DNA from: Tillus elongatus
Taxonomy: Eukaryota; Arthropoda; Insecta; Coleoptera; Cleridae
DNA: 64,000 nucleotides
Assembly: GCA_964006375.1 (NCBI GenBank)
Contig: OZ023266.1
Coordinates: 157,694,292-157,758,291, forward strand
Reading direction: 5' to 3'
Shown piece by piece: positions 33,846-46,319 of the stretch (positions are counted from its first letter, which is position 1; the number at the start of each line of letters is the position of its first letter). Below the pieces are notes generated by a model. The model was not told the DNA's origin, ran no database searches, and was given only the letters and a program-made list of their open reading frames with translations. Made by a program: the position numbers and the translations under genes.

Positions 33846-35678
33846 CAGGGAAAGCGAAAGTCGATGTCTCGACTCTATTGTAAGAAAAGGAAAAACAATA
33901 GAAAAGATCTGAAAAGAGGTTCTTAAATTGGATTGATTTTGAGCCAAATTTGCATATTTTTGGCTATATCGAAACTGAAGTAATGACGTCATCGAATTTT
34001 TTTCCCAGAAACATACCTATATTTTGGCATATCTAAAAATAACTATTTTTTCAGGACAAATTATGTAAAGACAACAAAATTGCTATCTTTTTCCGTTAGA
34101 AAGTTGTAATCAAATTTGTAGAAAAAAGTATAACAAAAAAATTCGCGTAACCCTCACGATGTAAACAAGAAGACTTTGGAATCAAATAGCAACGTTTTAT
34201 CTGTCGTAGCAACGTTTTATCTGTCCATACTTAAAATAATGGTTTACAAATATTGTTTTGTTGTAATTTCACTTTGAAAAATTTTTAAGCACAACGAAAA
34301 AGTTGATATGTTATTAGTTTATGGTGAATCTCAAAAGAACTCTAAAAGAGCAGTTCAGTTATACGCCCAGAAATACCCTGAACGTGTTATTCCAGGCTTA
34401 AAATTATTTGCAAGATTAGAACGCAATTTACGTGCAAAAAACGAGGCATTTTCTTCTCGAAAGGGAAGAAAAATTGCTAGAAGGGTCAATTCTGACAATA
34501 CTGTTGCCAGTGTTTTGCAGTATTTTGAAGACCATTCAAGCAACTCGAATCGGTAAGCCTGTAGTGAGTTGAATTTAAAATATAGTTCGGTACGAAAATA
34601 TTTTGAAAGAAAATGGTTTTCACGAGTATAAACTTCATAACTGAGAACACTTGTGAGATCAACATCAACAACGAAGAATTGGTTATATTGCCCAAGTGAT
34701 GGTAAACTTGATCAATGAAAATAGTTTTTTTCAGCATGTGTTGTGGACGGATGAAAGCCGTTTTGTTAGTAACGGTAAGCCGAATAAACAAAAATGCGCA
34801 CATTTGGACTACTGAAAATCCACATTTTGTCAATACGATTGAAAACCAAGGACACTTCGGAGCTAACGTTTGGTGTGGTATTATTAACGGGCATTTGATT
34901 GGTTCATATTTTTAAGAAGGAATTTTACATAGTGAGCGATATTTGCAATTTCTCCAAGAACAACTTCTTGTGCTGCTTGAAAATGTGCCATTACAGCTGC
35001 GAGCAAACATGTGTTTCCAACATGACGGAGCTCCACCGCATAAGGCAAGAATTGTCCAACAATATTTAAATGAAACTTACGGAGAAAAGTGGATAGGTAT
35101 AAATTAACCGATACAGTGGCCGCCTAAATCACCGGACTTGACCCAAATAGACTCCTTCTTCTGGGGAGCTTTGAAAAATAAAGTTAACTTGGAACATTTC
35201 AAAGAAAAAATCAGAAATGCTTGCGATGAACTATCTAAAGAAATGTTTCATAAAGCTTCAGTGCGAGAAGTAGAGCGGACAGTGAATAAGTGTTTAGAAG
35301 TAGGAGGTGGTCACATTGAAAATTTGTTGCAATGATTGCCTACATACTTTGTTTATTGCTGTGGTAAAAGTAGTAACATATAATGTGTTTTATAATGTTA
35401 AATTATTAAATAACTTTTAAACGGAAAAATATAACAATTTTTTTCCGTACATAATTTGTCCAGAAAAAATAGTTCTTTTTAGATATGCCAAAATATAGGT
35501 ATGTTTCAGGGAAAAAAACTCGATGACGGCATTACCTCAGTTTCCAAATATCCAAAAATATGCAAATGCGACTTAAAATGGACCTTACTCAATCGCATTT
35601 AAGAGCCTCTTTTCAGGTTTTTTTATCGCTTTTCCTTTTCTTACAATAGAGCCGGGACATCGAGTTTCGCTCACCCTG
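33846..35678 (+). mobile_element. Second-type mariner-like element with TIRs over 200 bp
   Basis: CAGGGAAAGCGAAAGTCGATG at the left pairs with the right end CATCGAGTTTCGCTCACCCTG. TA flanks both sides. Inverted ends continue to about 34065 and from about 35440. It is unrelated in terminus to copies 1-3. A 21-bp tandem duplication (AGCAACGTTTTATCTGTC unit) lies at 34182..34224. Confidence 0.9.
34239..35335 (+). pseudogene. Mariner-like transposase, broken (second type)
   Basis: N-terminal frame 34308..34556 (VYGESQKNSKRAVQLYAQKY, DUF4817-like helix-turn-helix). A decayed middle follows (34560..34710). Then come a shifted WTDESRFV-type motif near 34745, WTTENPHFV, FQHDGAPPHKARIVQQYL (second Asp) and WPPKSPDLTQIDSFFWGAL (third Asp). 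Between the Asp of DGAPPH and SPD there are 36 positions, including one stop (near 35106). The C-terminus ends at 35335. The start is uncertain (34239 or later). Confidence 0.83.
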
Positions 35679-35680
35679 TA

Positions 35681-35830
35681 CACTGCACAACCAACCAACA
35701 ATTCTGTAAACTGTCAGCTCTGGCTTCTGTCTATAGCATTTTGTGTTGACTAGAGCTGTCGTGACAACATGCAACCTGGTTCCGCGCTGAGATGGCGACC
35801 TTGTTGCCTGGGAAATCGGAAACACCAGCC
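35681..35830 (+). repeat. Hammerhead repeat, far side of mariner, partly inverted
   Basis: Continues the repeat after the mariner (ACAACCAACCAACAATTC). It then carries an inverted copy of 33765..33835 (TTTTGTGTTGACTAGAGCTG), so the host repeat here was itself palindromic. Confidence 0.7.
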
Positions 35831-35864
35831 TGTAGCTTGGGCCCTCTTTCAATGTGTTTCACAT

Positions 35865-35885
35865 AAATAAATAAATAAATAAATA

Positions 35886-35974
<89 letters not shown>
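35865..35974. repeat. (AAAT)n then (TA)n microsatellite
   Basis: Seven AAAT units run into a TA run of about 85 bp. Confidence 0.97.
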
Positions 35975-35977
<3 letters not shown>

Positions 35978-36039
35978 AAACGAGAGCTTTTTGACGGTAT
36001 AGAAATGTTTTATTCAAGACCCTGTATAAAATGTATGTG

Positions 36040-37290
36040 AATTACCTGATGTTTTGCAGAACAAAGAGCTAATAGTGAAATCATCGTGTTTGCAAATGCT
36101 TTTAACAGATTTCAATTTGATCGCGGCAATCGAATGTTACATCAAATTTTAAGTCTGGACGCAGCAAGTGCGCTATGGAAATGAATTTTCTCAAAAATGT
36201 TTTTAATAGCAAATATGCCTATTTAATGCAAGCAGGCCACAATTTTGTTACCGGTATAACCTATATATTAGGTACCATATTTTATGAAAATAACTTATTG
36301 TTTAAAAATGTACAAAAATTTCCCGAAAATAAACTTAAGATGTTTCCGAGAAAACCGGTTTCCTAGCCAACGAACCTTAGGTTAATAGCAAATTGAGTTA
36401 CTGAAATTTGAAGAATTTAATGAAAATTCGCTACCAAAACGCACTTACTGCGTCCGATTTTCTTCTTACAAACATGCATCAGATTTCGATGAAAAATGCA
36501 AAAATTGAATATTATGATGTTCGAAAAAAATTCTTATGGGTCACCTGTGATTACCAAAATAATTTTAGAAGATGCAGTTCAAGACACCTGTAGCTAACGT
36601 ATACAATTTTTTCTCGTATCTTGTTTAATAACAATTATATTGAGTCTTACGGTAGAAATCCGTCACCCCGTATCTATGTAAACACATAAAAACTATAAAA
36701 TTTTCTACAAAATATAGCTAAAAATTATAGACTGTTAAACCATGCACTTAACTAAAGATACTGCCAAAGCATCAGAGAAAGGGTCTATTTGAAATGAATT
36801 TCTGGAAATATTTTAGTAAAATGAAGGACAATGACGGTTGAAGCTGGAACTGAAAGGTTTGTAAAACACTCTTCTAGTGAGATTTTCTTTAGATAACCCG
36901 TATTTGTTTCAGGTTCTTTGTCTAAATGTTGCCGATCTTGACGTTTCAAATCGCGACTTTGACGTTTTGAGGAAAACCCCATTTTTTTCCTTTAAATGCC
37001 TATAACTTTTTGTCTTTTAACTTACCGAGCTAAATTCTTGTACCTGGTTCACTCTTCATAATACAAACAAGCGTATCGAATTTGGTTGCCATTACTGTTT
37101 TTTTTTGGAGATATAAAAATTTTCCGAAAGAAAACAACATTTTCCGGGAAAACCTGGGCCAATGTTCCCGACTAACAAACTTGTCCAAGCCACTTGCAAA
37201 AGGAAGGTACCTACCAAATTTGACAAAAATCGGCCCATAATTTTTTGCGTTATCGGTGTGATACACACACACATACATATATAAATCTGC
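36040..37290 (-). repeat. Dispersed repeat (copy g), reverse orientation
   Basis: The foldback module lies at about 36145..36460 (GTCTGGACGCAGCAAGTGCG at its start). It is followed by the ATACGAG segment, the ACGTCAAAATTG-type segment and the lead-in GTATCGAATTTGGTTGCC. This is one of the longest copies. Confidence 0.75.
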
Positions 37291-38407
37291 GCAAAAAAGT
37301 TGAGAATTTACCTTCTAAAAACGTCAAAGTGACGACTTGAACAGTCAAAATTGATGATCTTTTAACAACGATTCTTAAACCAATACGGATTATGGAGAAC
37401 AAATATTGCAGGACTTAAATTTTTTTGGGAATTTCGAGAGGGGGGGGCTGCTATTTAGGAATTTGAAATATGGGTTTATACTTTTTTTTTTACCACTGTT
37501 GTGTCGTTATTAGGTCCATTTGGTTACAGAAAGTTATTACTTATGTGAACAAAAATGGAAGCTTATGTTATATAACAAATAAGAAGTTGTAGAGGAATTT
37601 AATATTCTGAACACGTTTAGACTAAACGAATGAGAGCAAAGGATATTCGTTTAAAAATTGGATTTACTTGTTGCATCAAGCAATGCAATAAAGGTTCAAA
37701 CGAACAAAATCAATACTGCATCCTGCCTGATTTCATTTATTTTGATATGATAAAACTAGATATGCGCAATAATATTTTGGATATTTTTAGTTTGCCATAT
37801 TACACAATCTAATAACTGGGCTACTTTACCGGCATACGAATACAGAATGGCTCATTTCTTATTGTCCATCATCACTACAAAACTATTAACGAAGCCTGGT
37901 GCATATGAATGTTGTTTACATCATACATGCATGGGTGATAACGATGTTTTTTTATAATTTTCATCATCGACGGCTCAGCAATATCTACGTAAGAAGCAAG
38001 CAAGCAAGTGATGATTCAACCGACTTACCCCAGGCTAAGTTGCGTGCCTAGTTAGTTAAAACGGTTCAAAGTTGCCACAAAAATGAAAAATAATATCTCC
38101 AAAACCGTTTGATCTACAAGAACCAAATTTGGCACGTGGAAAGACTTTAACATGGACGTTAAGATGAAATAAATAAAAGACCTTCAAAGGGTTAATCGAG
38201 GATGAAACACCAACCCCTTGACTTTAGCAAAACTTTTTCATCGCTAGGCTAATTTAAATCAAGGTTAGGTAGTGCGATCTAGCACTAAATTTTAAAACTT
38301 TTCTTTACTCTTGCAAATTTTTCATAAACTTTGTTGTCTTTAGGGAAAGCGGGATTAAATTCATCATGATATTTTAACAGTGTTGAGGAAAAATTAACAA
38401 ATAGTAA
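37291..38407. other. No gene seen
   Basis: AT-rich. No supported coding frame, RNA or element end. Confidence 0.35.
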
Positions 38408-40175
38408 GCCTCCCTCACTCGCGGGAGGGACTCTGCTGGCGGGGGTCGCGGCGGGGTGTCCGCAGGGGAGCGTTCTGTCTCCCCTGCTCTGGTGCCTAGT
38501 CGTGGACGGCCTGCTGGGGAAGCTCTCGGGAGGGGGGTATGAGGTACAGGGCTATGCGGACGACAATGTCATCATAGTCCGAGGAAAGGTCACACAGGCA
38601 GTGTGGGAGCGCATGCAGACTGCACTGAAAGTGGTGGACGGTTGATCAAGGGCTCTGGGTGAGCCCCGAGAAAGCAACCGTCGTACCGTTTACGAGGAGG
38701 AGGAAGTGCGACAGCCACAGAACTCTCACTCTATACGGTAGGAGCGTTCCAATGGCCAGGGAGGTAAAATATCTTGGGGTCGTATTGGACTCTAAGCTAA
38801 CCTGGAATGGTCACATTGGAAAAATACTGCGTAAGGCAGGCACGACCTTAGCCGTCACTAGGCGGCTATATGGAAAAACGTGGGGACTAAGACCTAGTAT
38901 GACCCACTGGCTGTACACAAGGATGGTCAGACCATCGTTAACATATGCGGCACTGGTCTGGTGGCCTAAGGTGACACAATCCAGTGCCAAACAAAAACTA
39001 GGCAAGATCCAAAGGATGGCTTGCCTAGGCATCACAGGGGTCATGTCTTCAACCCCAACAGTCGACATGGAGGTGTTGCCGGATCTGCCCCACCACCCCC
39101 CTACACTTAGTTATTATGTGGGAGGCCAGGCTAGGACCATACAGACTAGCCTGCAATGGTAGACTGAAGATCAACCCACGCTTCAGGGGCCACTGCAAAA
39201 TTCAGGAGATCGAGAAGGAGCCCATGCTTGAAATGAGGTCAGACTTCGCGAGCCCGCGAATGTGCAGGGGAAAACAACTTTACAGTGGAAATCCCTGACC
39301 GCGAGGCATGGCGGGAGGAGACGCCGGGCACACCACGGGACGCGCTCGTCTGATTCACGGACGGATCCGGCGGGGAGGGTGGGACGGGGGCAGGTGTTTA
39401 CTCGGAAGGACCGAGGGTAAGTCATAGTATTTCCCTCGGAGCCCATGCAACGGTGTTTCAGGCCGAGATGTACGCCACCCTGTACTGTGTGCGGGAGAAC
39501 AAGAGGAGGGGCTACAGCAACAAGCGGATCCTCATAGCCACAGACAGCCAGGCAGCCCTTAAGGCACTAAGTAGCCCACGGGTAAATTCCTGGCTGGTGA
39601 GTGAGTGCCGAGACGAGACGAGCGACCTGGCTCGGCAGAATGAGGTGCCGGGTCACTCGGGGGTCAAAGGCAATGAAGAAGCTGACAGTCTCGCGAAGAG
39701 AGGGTCAGCAGATCCATTTATGGGACCAGAACCGGCTCTGGGCGTGTCAAAGAGCACTGCCAGGGGAGACATTAAGTCCTGGGTCCGAAACCAACACAAG
39801 GTGTACTGGGCGGCCTGTCCAGGGCTCAGACATGGGAAGTCAATAATTGACGGACCCAGTTCAAAGAGAGATGTGGAGCTGCTAAATCTTAGCAGAGGAC
39901 AGCTCAGAAATATAACAGGTGTCTTGACGAGACACATGGCCGTCAAGAAACACCTGCATAAAATGGGGCGGTTCGAAGGGGAGCTCGCATGCAGACTCTG
40001 CAGCGAGGGGAAGGAATCAGCTCAGCACATCTTGTGCGAGTGTAAAGCTCTGGACCGCAAAGGACAACTATTCTACGGTCAGTCTAAACCGGAGACAGAG
40101 CAATATAAAACTTCACCCTACCAATCGCTGTGCAGACTAGTTCAAGGCACAGTGATTTTGGAATGGGTGGAGTAA
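38408..40175 (+). pseudogene. LINE RT-RNase H polyprotein, broken (GC-rich)
   Basis: RT: AAGCPQGSVLSPLLWCLVVD and GYADDNVIIVRGK (catalytic pair), then a stop at about 38643. The connection frame 38659..39162 has VKYLGVVLDSKLTW and CLGITGVMSSTPTVDMEVL. After further breaks, RNase H: FTDGSGGEGGTGAGVY (about 39355), FQAEMYATLYCV, ATDSQAALKAL and PGHSGVKGNEEADSLAKRG. The C-terminal CRLCSEGKESAQHILCEC is a CCHC-like knuckle. Frame 39453..40175 is open for 240 codons, so decay is less than in the AT-rich relatives. Confidence 0.87.
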
Positions 40176-40258
40176 GACTAAGGGTATACACAATCAACCA
40201 AAGGTTGCAGTGCTATCGGGCCGGCAAGGTCGCGGACGAGCTCTGAGGGAACAAAAAA
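38408..40258 (+). mobile_element. GC-rich RNase H-bearing LINE, third lineage
   Basis: 5'-truncated LINE distinct from 10.9/28.0 kb but with the same architecture. Its base composition is clearly GC-rich against AT-rich flanks. The boundaries are approximate: homology starts at about LAGGTLLAGVAAGCPQG and ends after the C-terminal CCHC region. Confidence 0.85.
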
Positions 40259-41601
40259 GCCATGACTGGAAAGTTTTCGTGCATCCAACAAAGGGACATG
40301 TTATTAATATTAAGTTTATGTGAAAGAAACAATTGTAGAAGTGTAGAAGAATATATCGAAGATTTCATAATCGCATTACTCCCCATAGGGAAACATTTTC
40401 CAACGTCGAAAGGCGAGCTTGTAACATAGGAACTTTGTCTTATAACAGTCCAGAAGTGGTAAGGATGTAAGACAAAGATTTTATTTAGCAGACAATTTAT
40501 GATACACTGGAAGTCCGTACTAGATTTTTATCTCGACAGACTGTAATATTAATAAGTTACGTGCATCGAACTATTAAACGCAATCGACTGCATCCTTATC
40601 ATGTCCAAAAAGTCTATGAGCTTTCAGATTTCATTCTGTTAGTTTGCATTACATCAAGACATTAATCTAACCAAGACAGTCTTTTTTTGCGGACGAGGCT
40701 TGATTCACTCGAAGATAAATAACAAACACTCATAACCCAGCAAACACACATGTAACTGATACATGGCAAATTAAGATCAAGAAAATATCATCGTAATGTA
40801 TATATGTAACACATAAGTTACATATATGTACGTTTCAGACACAGATCAATTATGAATCATTTATAATATTACATGTTTCGCGTGTGATACATGATAGTTC
40901 TGTAACAATGTTATATTACATATATATTACAAATAGATTGATATGTGCTATAACCCAATATCTTAAGCATATATAAGGAACGGTACAATGTTACATAACA
41001 ATGTAATATATGTGTTACATTAAATATCTATAGCAGTTATATAACATATACTTTACAAACGGATGATAATGATATGCCGTAATTTTGTATCACTCAAGTT
41101 ACACTGTTACATAACATATATGGGAAATGACCTTATAAACATTCGAATTAAATTTAGTGGTTTAAATGTTAATGTTCTTATGGAATTAATTATTAGCAAT
41201 AGACGGTTTTACAAATCGGAATGAGTAAAAAGCAAAATAATTCATTTACAACCGCATTAATTTGTCACAAAAATGGCGTTAATGATCTAATTGTTTAAAC
41301 ACACGGCGCACGTCTACTGTTTTCTGCTGTAGCCATCTGCAATTGCTGTGATTAACACATCGATAAGTAGGTATCTTCTTTGAATTAGCGGCAAACTAAT
41401 TAATAATTAATTTAGTTGTTCGAATTGTCAGGTTCATTTGTTACACCAATATAGGGAGCTTGCGCGTTGACAACTAGCGCTACCAGTGGTGACACAATAT
41501 AACCAACAACAGCTGTTTCATCTATATTCTAATGGCTATTAGTGTTAGTTTTGCACGCGGAAGAGTGTTTAATATATTGGAAAGAAAGTCTAAATCTGAA
41601 A

Positions 41602-41700
41602 GTCATTTGTTGTGCTGTTGACTGCTATAATAATGAGAAATCATGTGATGGTAGAAACATCAGCTTCTACTATAAAGAATACAGCCAAACCCATATTTAA
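41602..41700 (+). pseudogene. THAP-type zinc-finger fragment
   Basis: 33 codons including the stop: VICCAVDCYNNEKSCDG then RNISFYYKEYSQTHI. The spacing C-x-A-x-x-C, then G-x-x-SFY matches the start of THAP domains, which bind DNA in P-element/THAP9-type transposases and related host proteins. The final part of the domain is absent and a stop follows. It is probably the remnant of the parent transposase. Confidence 0.45.
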
Positions 41701-41919
41701 TTACTTCGCTCATTTCTCACTGGAGCGGATTTGTTGCATCTAAAAATTTTTAACAAACCGCCTTATTTACGAGAGTTGTTACTACAGTGGCTAAATAGTA
41801 TAAAATGCTATTAATTTAGATGTACATCTAGCAGCTGTACATAACAGTTTCTTGGTAGGTACCTGCTTTATTTGAGCATTAAATGTATGATAAGTGAATC
41901 TAATATTTATGTATCCAAG

Positions 41920-42102
<183 letters not shown>

Positions 42103-42539
42103 TAATGTAGCATACATATAACTATGAAATGTATCAGTTACATATATGCGAGTGCATCTAGCTGTTGGCATTTCTGATATCAATCATGTTAGATGAAAGT
42201 TACTTGATACATAACCTGAGCTATTGAAATAGCAAGTTTTATGTAACATTTATGTATCTGATTTGTAACTGTGTTTGCTGGTAACGGTCTTGAATATTCT
42301 CATTTATTTTCTTAATTAACTTTGCGTTAATGACTATAAACATGTTCCTCTGAAAATTGCACCAGTCATCATACTTTAAGTTACCCAATTTAAAAGTTCA
42401 CTTTATAAACAAACCATATGCATGTATTTCTAACATACTACGTTTTAAGTACAGATATTGCATTTCTAAATCCAACCATTTTTGTTGGGCAAAATTTTTA
42501 ACTTTTTGACCTACTTTTGTGTCCAAAGATTGTAACCTT

Positions 42540-42823
42540 AAATACGTTAGGCAGAATAAGAGAACCATTGAGACTGGATTTCGTGAACACCTGTCACAGT
42601 TGAGATACGGTAGTGTAAACAAGTCATGCGTAGCACAGCATATTTGGTATAAATAACAACCACATTGATAAAGAAAATCTGAAACTTATCAATAATGTTA
42701 GACGGCCAGCGGAGCTGGATGCGTACGAAAGTGTCTACTTTTCCAGGGCAATAAAAAACAAAAGTTCCTTAAACCAAGCTCCGCCATTGGTTTGTAGTCC
42801 TCTGTTTAAGCTCTGTCTTTGAT
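42540..42823 (+). pseudogene. Penelope-like element GIY-YIG endonuclease remnant
   Basis: Frame 1: KYVRQNKRTIETGFREHLSQ then LRYGSVNKSCVAQHIW. After a 1-nt shift at about 42654: HIDKENLKLINNVRRPAELD then AYESVYFSRAI..SPLFKL. The pattern Y-V-x-Q-x-K-R-T-I-E-T-x-F-x-E-H, with ESxY and SPLF near the end, matches the C-terminal GIY-YIG nuclease of Penelope-like retroelements, which nicks target DNA. The Gly after Y-V is Arg here and the first GIY motif is lost. No reverse transcriptase remains upstream. Confidence 0.6.
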
Positions 42824-42967
42824 ACAGATAAACATTCCGAAACCTGTCAGGTAAAGTGATAAAGGAAGTACAAAAACCTTGTCCAGTAATTAAAATACAA
42901 TACACAGAAATTTCTCCTGCAATTTAGTCTTCTCTTTGGTATCGTTCTTCACCTAAGATTTAGTATA

Positions 42968-43790
42968 AAAAGTCTGGACGCAGCAAGTGCAACATATAAA
43001 AATTGAATCTGAATTTTTTCTAAATTCAAAAGTTGGGATCTCCACATTAGTGATTTTTTTATAAGAAAATTCACTAAAGGGTGATGTTAAAAGTAAGTAG
43101 TTAGAATTTTTCATCTTCTGAAGACGCTAACTTTGTTAGTGAAAAGATCGTCAGGTCTTTAAAATGATGTGTTGTGGTTATTTGGGTTCTCTAAGTGTAC
43201 ATAAACTTAAAATGTTTCCGAGAAAACTGGTTTCCTAGCCAATAACCCTTAGGTTAATAGCAAATTAAGTTATTGAAATTTGAAACATTTAATGAAAATT
43301 CACTACCAAAACGCACTTGCTGCGTCTCAATTTTGTTCTTACGAGCATGCATCATATTTCGTAAAAATTGCAAAAAAGGTATAAGGGATGTTCCAAAAAA
43401 AATTGTAGGTATCACTAACGACTTATGGGCCACCTGTAATTGTCAAAATAATCTTATAAGATGCAGCTCAAGACACACCCTAATTACGTATACAATTTTT
43501 TCTCGTATCTTGTATAATAACAATTATACTGAACTTTACCGTAGACATGCGTCACCCTGTATGTATGTAAACAGATAAAAACTGAAACTAAACCCGGATA
43601 TTGATTCTAGGGAGCCTAGCTTGTACTCATTTCAAGAAATCTTTCAAAATTCACAAGTCGCGGTCTCCTCATTAACGATTATTTTTCTGCAAAATTAGCT
43701 GACATTATAGACCATTAAACCATACACTTAACTAAAAGTACTGCCAAAGCCTCAGGGAAAGAGTGAAATGAAATGAATTTGGTCCATCCA
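42968..43790 (-). repeat. Dispersed repeat (copy h), reverse and rearranged
   Basis: Starts GTCTGGACGCAGCAAGTGC, is interrupted by a hammerhead-like segment (43115..43190), then resumes with TTTCCGAGAAAACTGG and continues through the ATACGAG and ACCATACACTTAACTAAA segments. Confidence 0.7.
43115..43160 (+). ncRNA. Hammerhead-like motif (third family)
   Basis: CTGAAGA, hairpin GCTAAC-TTT-GTTAGT, GAAA, AGATC, GTC. Core bases are present but one C is unpaired before stem II and stem I is short. The sequence closely matches the pair at 48005..48108, including the downstream CAGGTCTTTAAAA. It lies about 300 bp downstream of the Penelope-like remnant. Confidence 0.4.
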
Positions 43791-44689
43791 CAATACTGGG
43801 GGCTTTTGACAGGTTAATTATAAAACATCAAAATTGTTACCATAGCAACTTAATTTAATTTTGCTTACTGGACAGGTCTCTAAGCTAATAGGATACCAAT
43901 ATACCCTCGCACCAAGAAAGCGACAATTAGAGTCCCCAAAGGCCTCGCGCCAAACATTTACCAAAACCAAACATAATTAAACAAGAAGACTAATTTAATA
44001 TAATTTTTTAACAGAAGTTTGTAACGTAAAATGACACTCTGCTTTCATCGTCCTTCCAGTATTTCTTCGGCGTTGTTGAGGACATAATTTTGATGTTTGG
44101 CGATCTAAATTTACCACGCTTGGTTATTCTGAATATTTATGAATGGGAGTAGTAGAGCCCAAAGATGAGATACAACGAGCGTATGCTAGCGTCGACGTCA
44201 CGGAAACTATAAAGACTCCTCCAGTTCAATTTTACCTACACAGCGTTGTCAGTTTTATAATACTTTCGCCTATCGAGTTCCATTAAAATAACAGACGCAG
44301 CATGTACGTTATTGTGACGAATTTTTATAAAACCTTCCAAATTTTAATAGCACTATTAACCATTAAGCTTGAAACTTCGATTTTGGCACCTAGTAAAGTC
44401 TTTATATATGCAACATGTATCCACATTTCAACAAAAATACTCTGTTGCTTTTGAAAATACTAAAATATATTTTCTACTGTTGTTGAAAAAACTGGTCCGC
44501 CGATAAGGAACTGTTAAAGCTCAATAAAGAAATAAATACATACATAAATCAATAAATAAATAATTTAATTGGTATCTACGCATTATTTTGTAAACAGGTT
44601 CGTCAAACTTTAGTAGGGTTAAATAATAAATATTCAGAAAAAAATAAATAAAACCAAGGTTGTCTTATAATTATTAATAAAAAAAAGTG
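43791..44689. other. No gene seen
   Basis: No supported feature apart from scraps of dispersed repeat (about 44296..44360). Confidence 0.35.
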
Positions 44690-45150
44690 TAGTGCGGCAT
44701 CGTTTTCCGTAACGCTTCTTTATGGACCTAGCCAACATTGGTTTTTTTTATTGCCGTGGGTTAGTTGAACCATTCTTTATCGAAGGAAAGTTGACTTCAA
44801 AAAATCCAAATTTATGGCGAGACAGTGTCGTGCCAAAACCAAAAAATCGCTATGGTGACTATCAGGATGTATGGTTCCAGCAAGATGGGGCAAGTCAGCC
44901 ATAAATTTCTTAAACAACGTTTTCCTGAACATATGGATTAGGCGTCGGGGATAAATACAGTGGCGAGCTCGTTCGGGTGATTTAACCCATGCGACTTTTC
45001 CTTATGAGGTCACCTAAAAATGAAGGGTACAAAGAGCGACCAAATAATGGCCAGAGGGCTTGCATTATTGGTGTAGCTAGAGCAGCGAGGCAAGAAACAT
45101 TTACAAATGTTAGATTATCGCTTTGGAAAGACTATATTTATGTTTTGAAA
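44690..45150 (+). pseudogene. Tc1/mariner transposase remnant
   Basis: Frame 44722..44904 includes PFFIEGKLTS and VWFQQDGASQP, the second-Asp motif (DGAPPH-type, damaged). In another frame FNPCDFSL and GHLKMKG at about 44977..45020 match the block after the third Asp (PCDFFLWGHLK-type). The fragment is short and heavily decayed, and its termini were not identified. Confidence 0.55.
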
Positions 45151-46319
45151 ACAATGGAAGGCCTTTTAAGCATTTATTTTGACATATTTAGATACTTTTT
45201 TATTATTATTATTTTTAATTTATGCGACAACCGTGGCAATAATAAAAAGGATATTGTTTTTTTTTCTTCAGAATTTGTATTATCCAATCCCACTAAAATT
45301 TGATGACCCTGCATGTAGAATAATTCGTGATTCCAAAATAGAATGTTGTTTTTAAATTTCAAGGTCATACAAAAGTTAATAGATGCAGCAAGTTTGAAAC
45401 GCGCGCGCATGCAGTCGTCACTTGTTTCAAAACAAAGGGCTGCTTGTCAAATGCTACGCCGAAAGTATGGGATAAACAGTAGCTGTTAGCGGTTTGTGTG
45501 TATATGCAACTGTTTAATAGTGTTTATTTTACGTTTTTCTTGACTCTACTTCGTTAATTTGACGGCAGCGATTTTCCATTAACAAACGTGTACATATCTA
45601 ACCTGCACGACTAGTTGGAGCATCTGACGTCACGATAATAATAGCCGAAGCGTTAAAGGTCACGTGACAAAATTTAAAATAGCAATGATTTTCAGACACA
45701 TATGAAAGCTTTAAAATCAAATAGTTCTAATTTATTTTTGATTATTAATGTTTACTACAACATTAAGGTATTAAAAACAATAGAAATAGATGTGGATTAA
45801 ATTTTATGTAAATTCTCTATTACATTAAAAGCTGTAACGGTTATGTTTTATTAATTACCGTAATTCCCTTACTGGCATAATGACAACCTCAAAGGAAGCT
45901 TAAATAAGAAAATGTGACTTCATTACTGAACAACAGTTCAAGTTTTGTTTTGAAAAGACTTGCTGAAAACTTGCTATTGAAAATTACCATCGCAGCGCTC
46001 CTACTGCCTTCCCTCATTTAAATTAAGTATTAAAATATCAACAGATGGAATATTTGCCTTAAGGAAAAAGATCGTTATTTATTACAATTTTATACTAAAA
46101 TGTTTGTAAATTGGAAATCTAGAACCAGGAGAATATCGTTGCAGAGATGAATATTTACCGAACTAAAAGGCTCCGCAATGACGCGACTACAGGATCTAAA
46201 GTATTAGAAACTAGAGGTGGAAATTTTAACAAAGATACCGAGAGTCATAAAGTCGAAAATTAATAAGACAGTGGACAACTGAAATAAATGCCGACAAAGT
46301 GAGCGCTGCCGTTAAGCAA
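45151..46319. other. No gene seen
   Basis: Non-coding AT-rich sequence. No supported feature. Confidence 0.35.
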
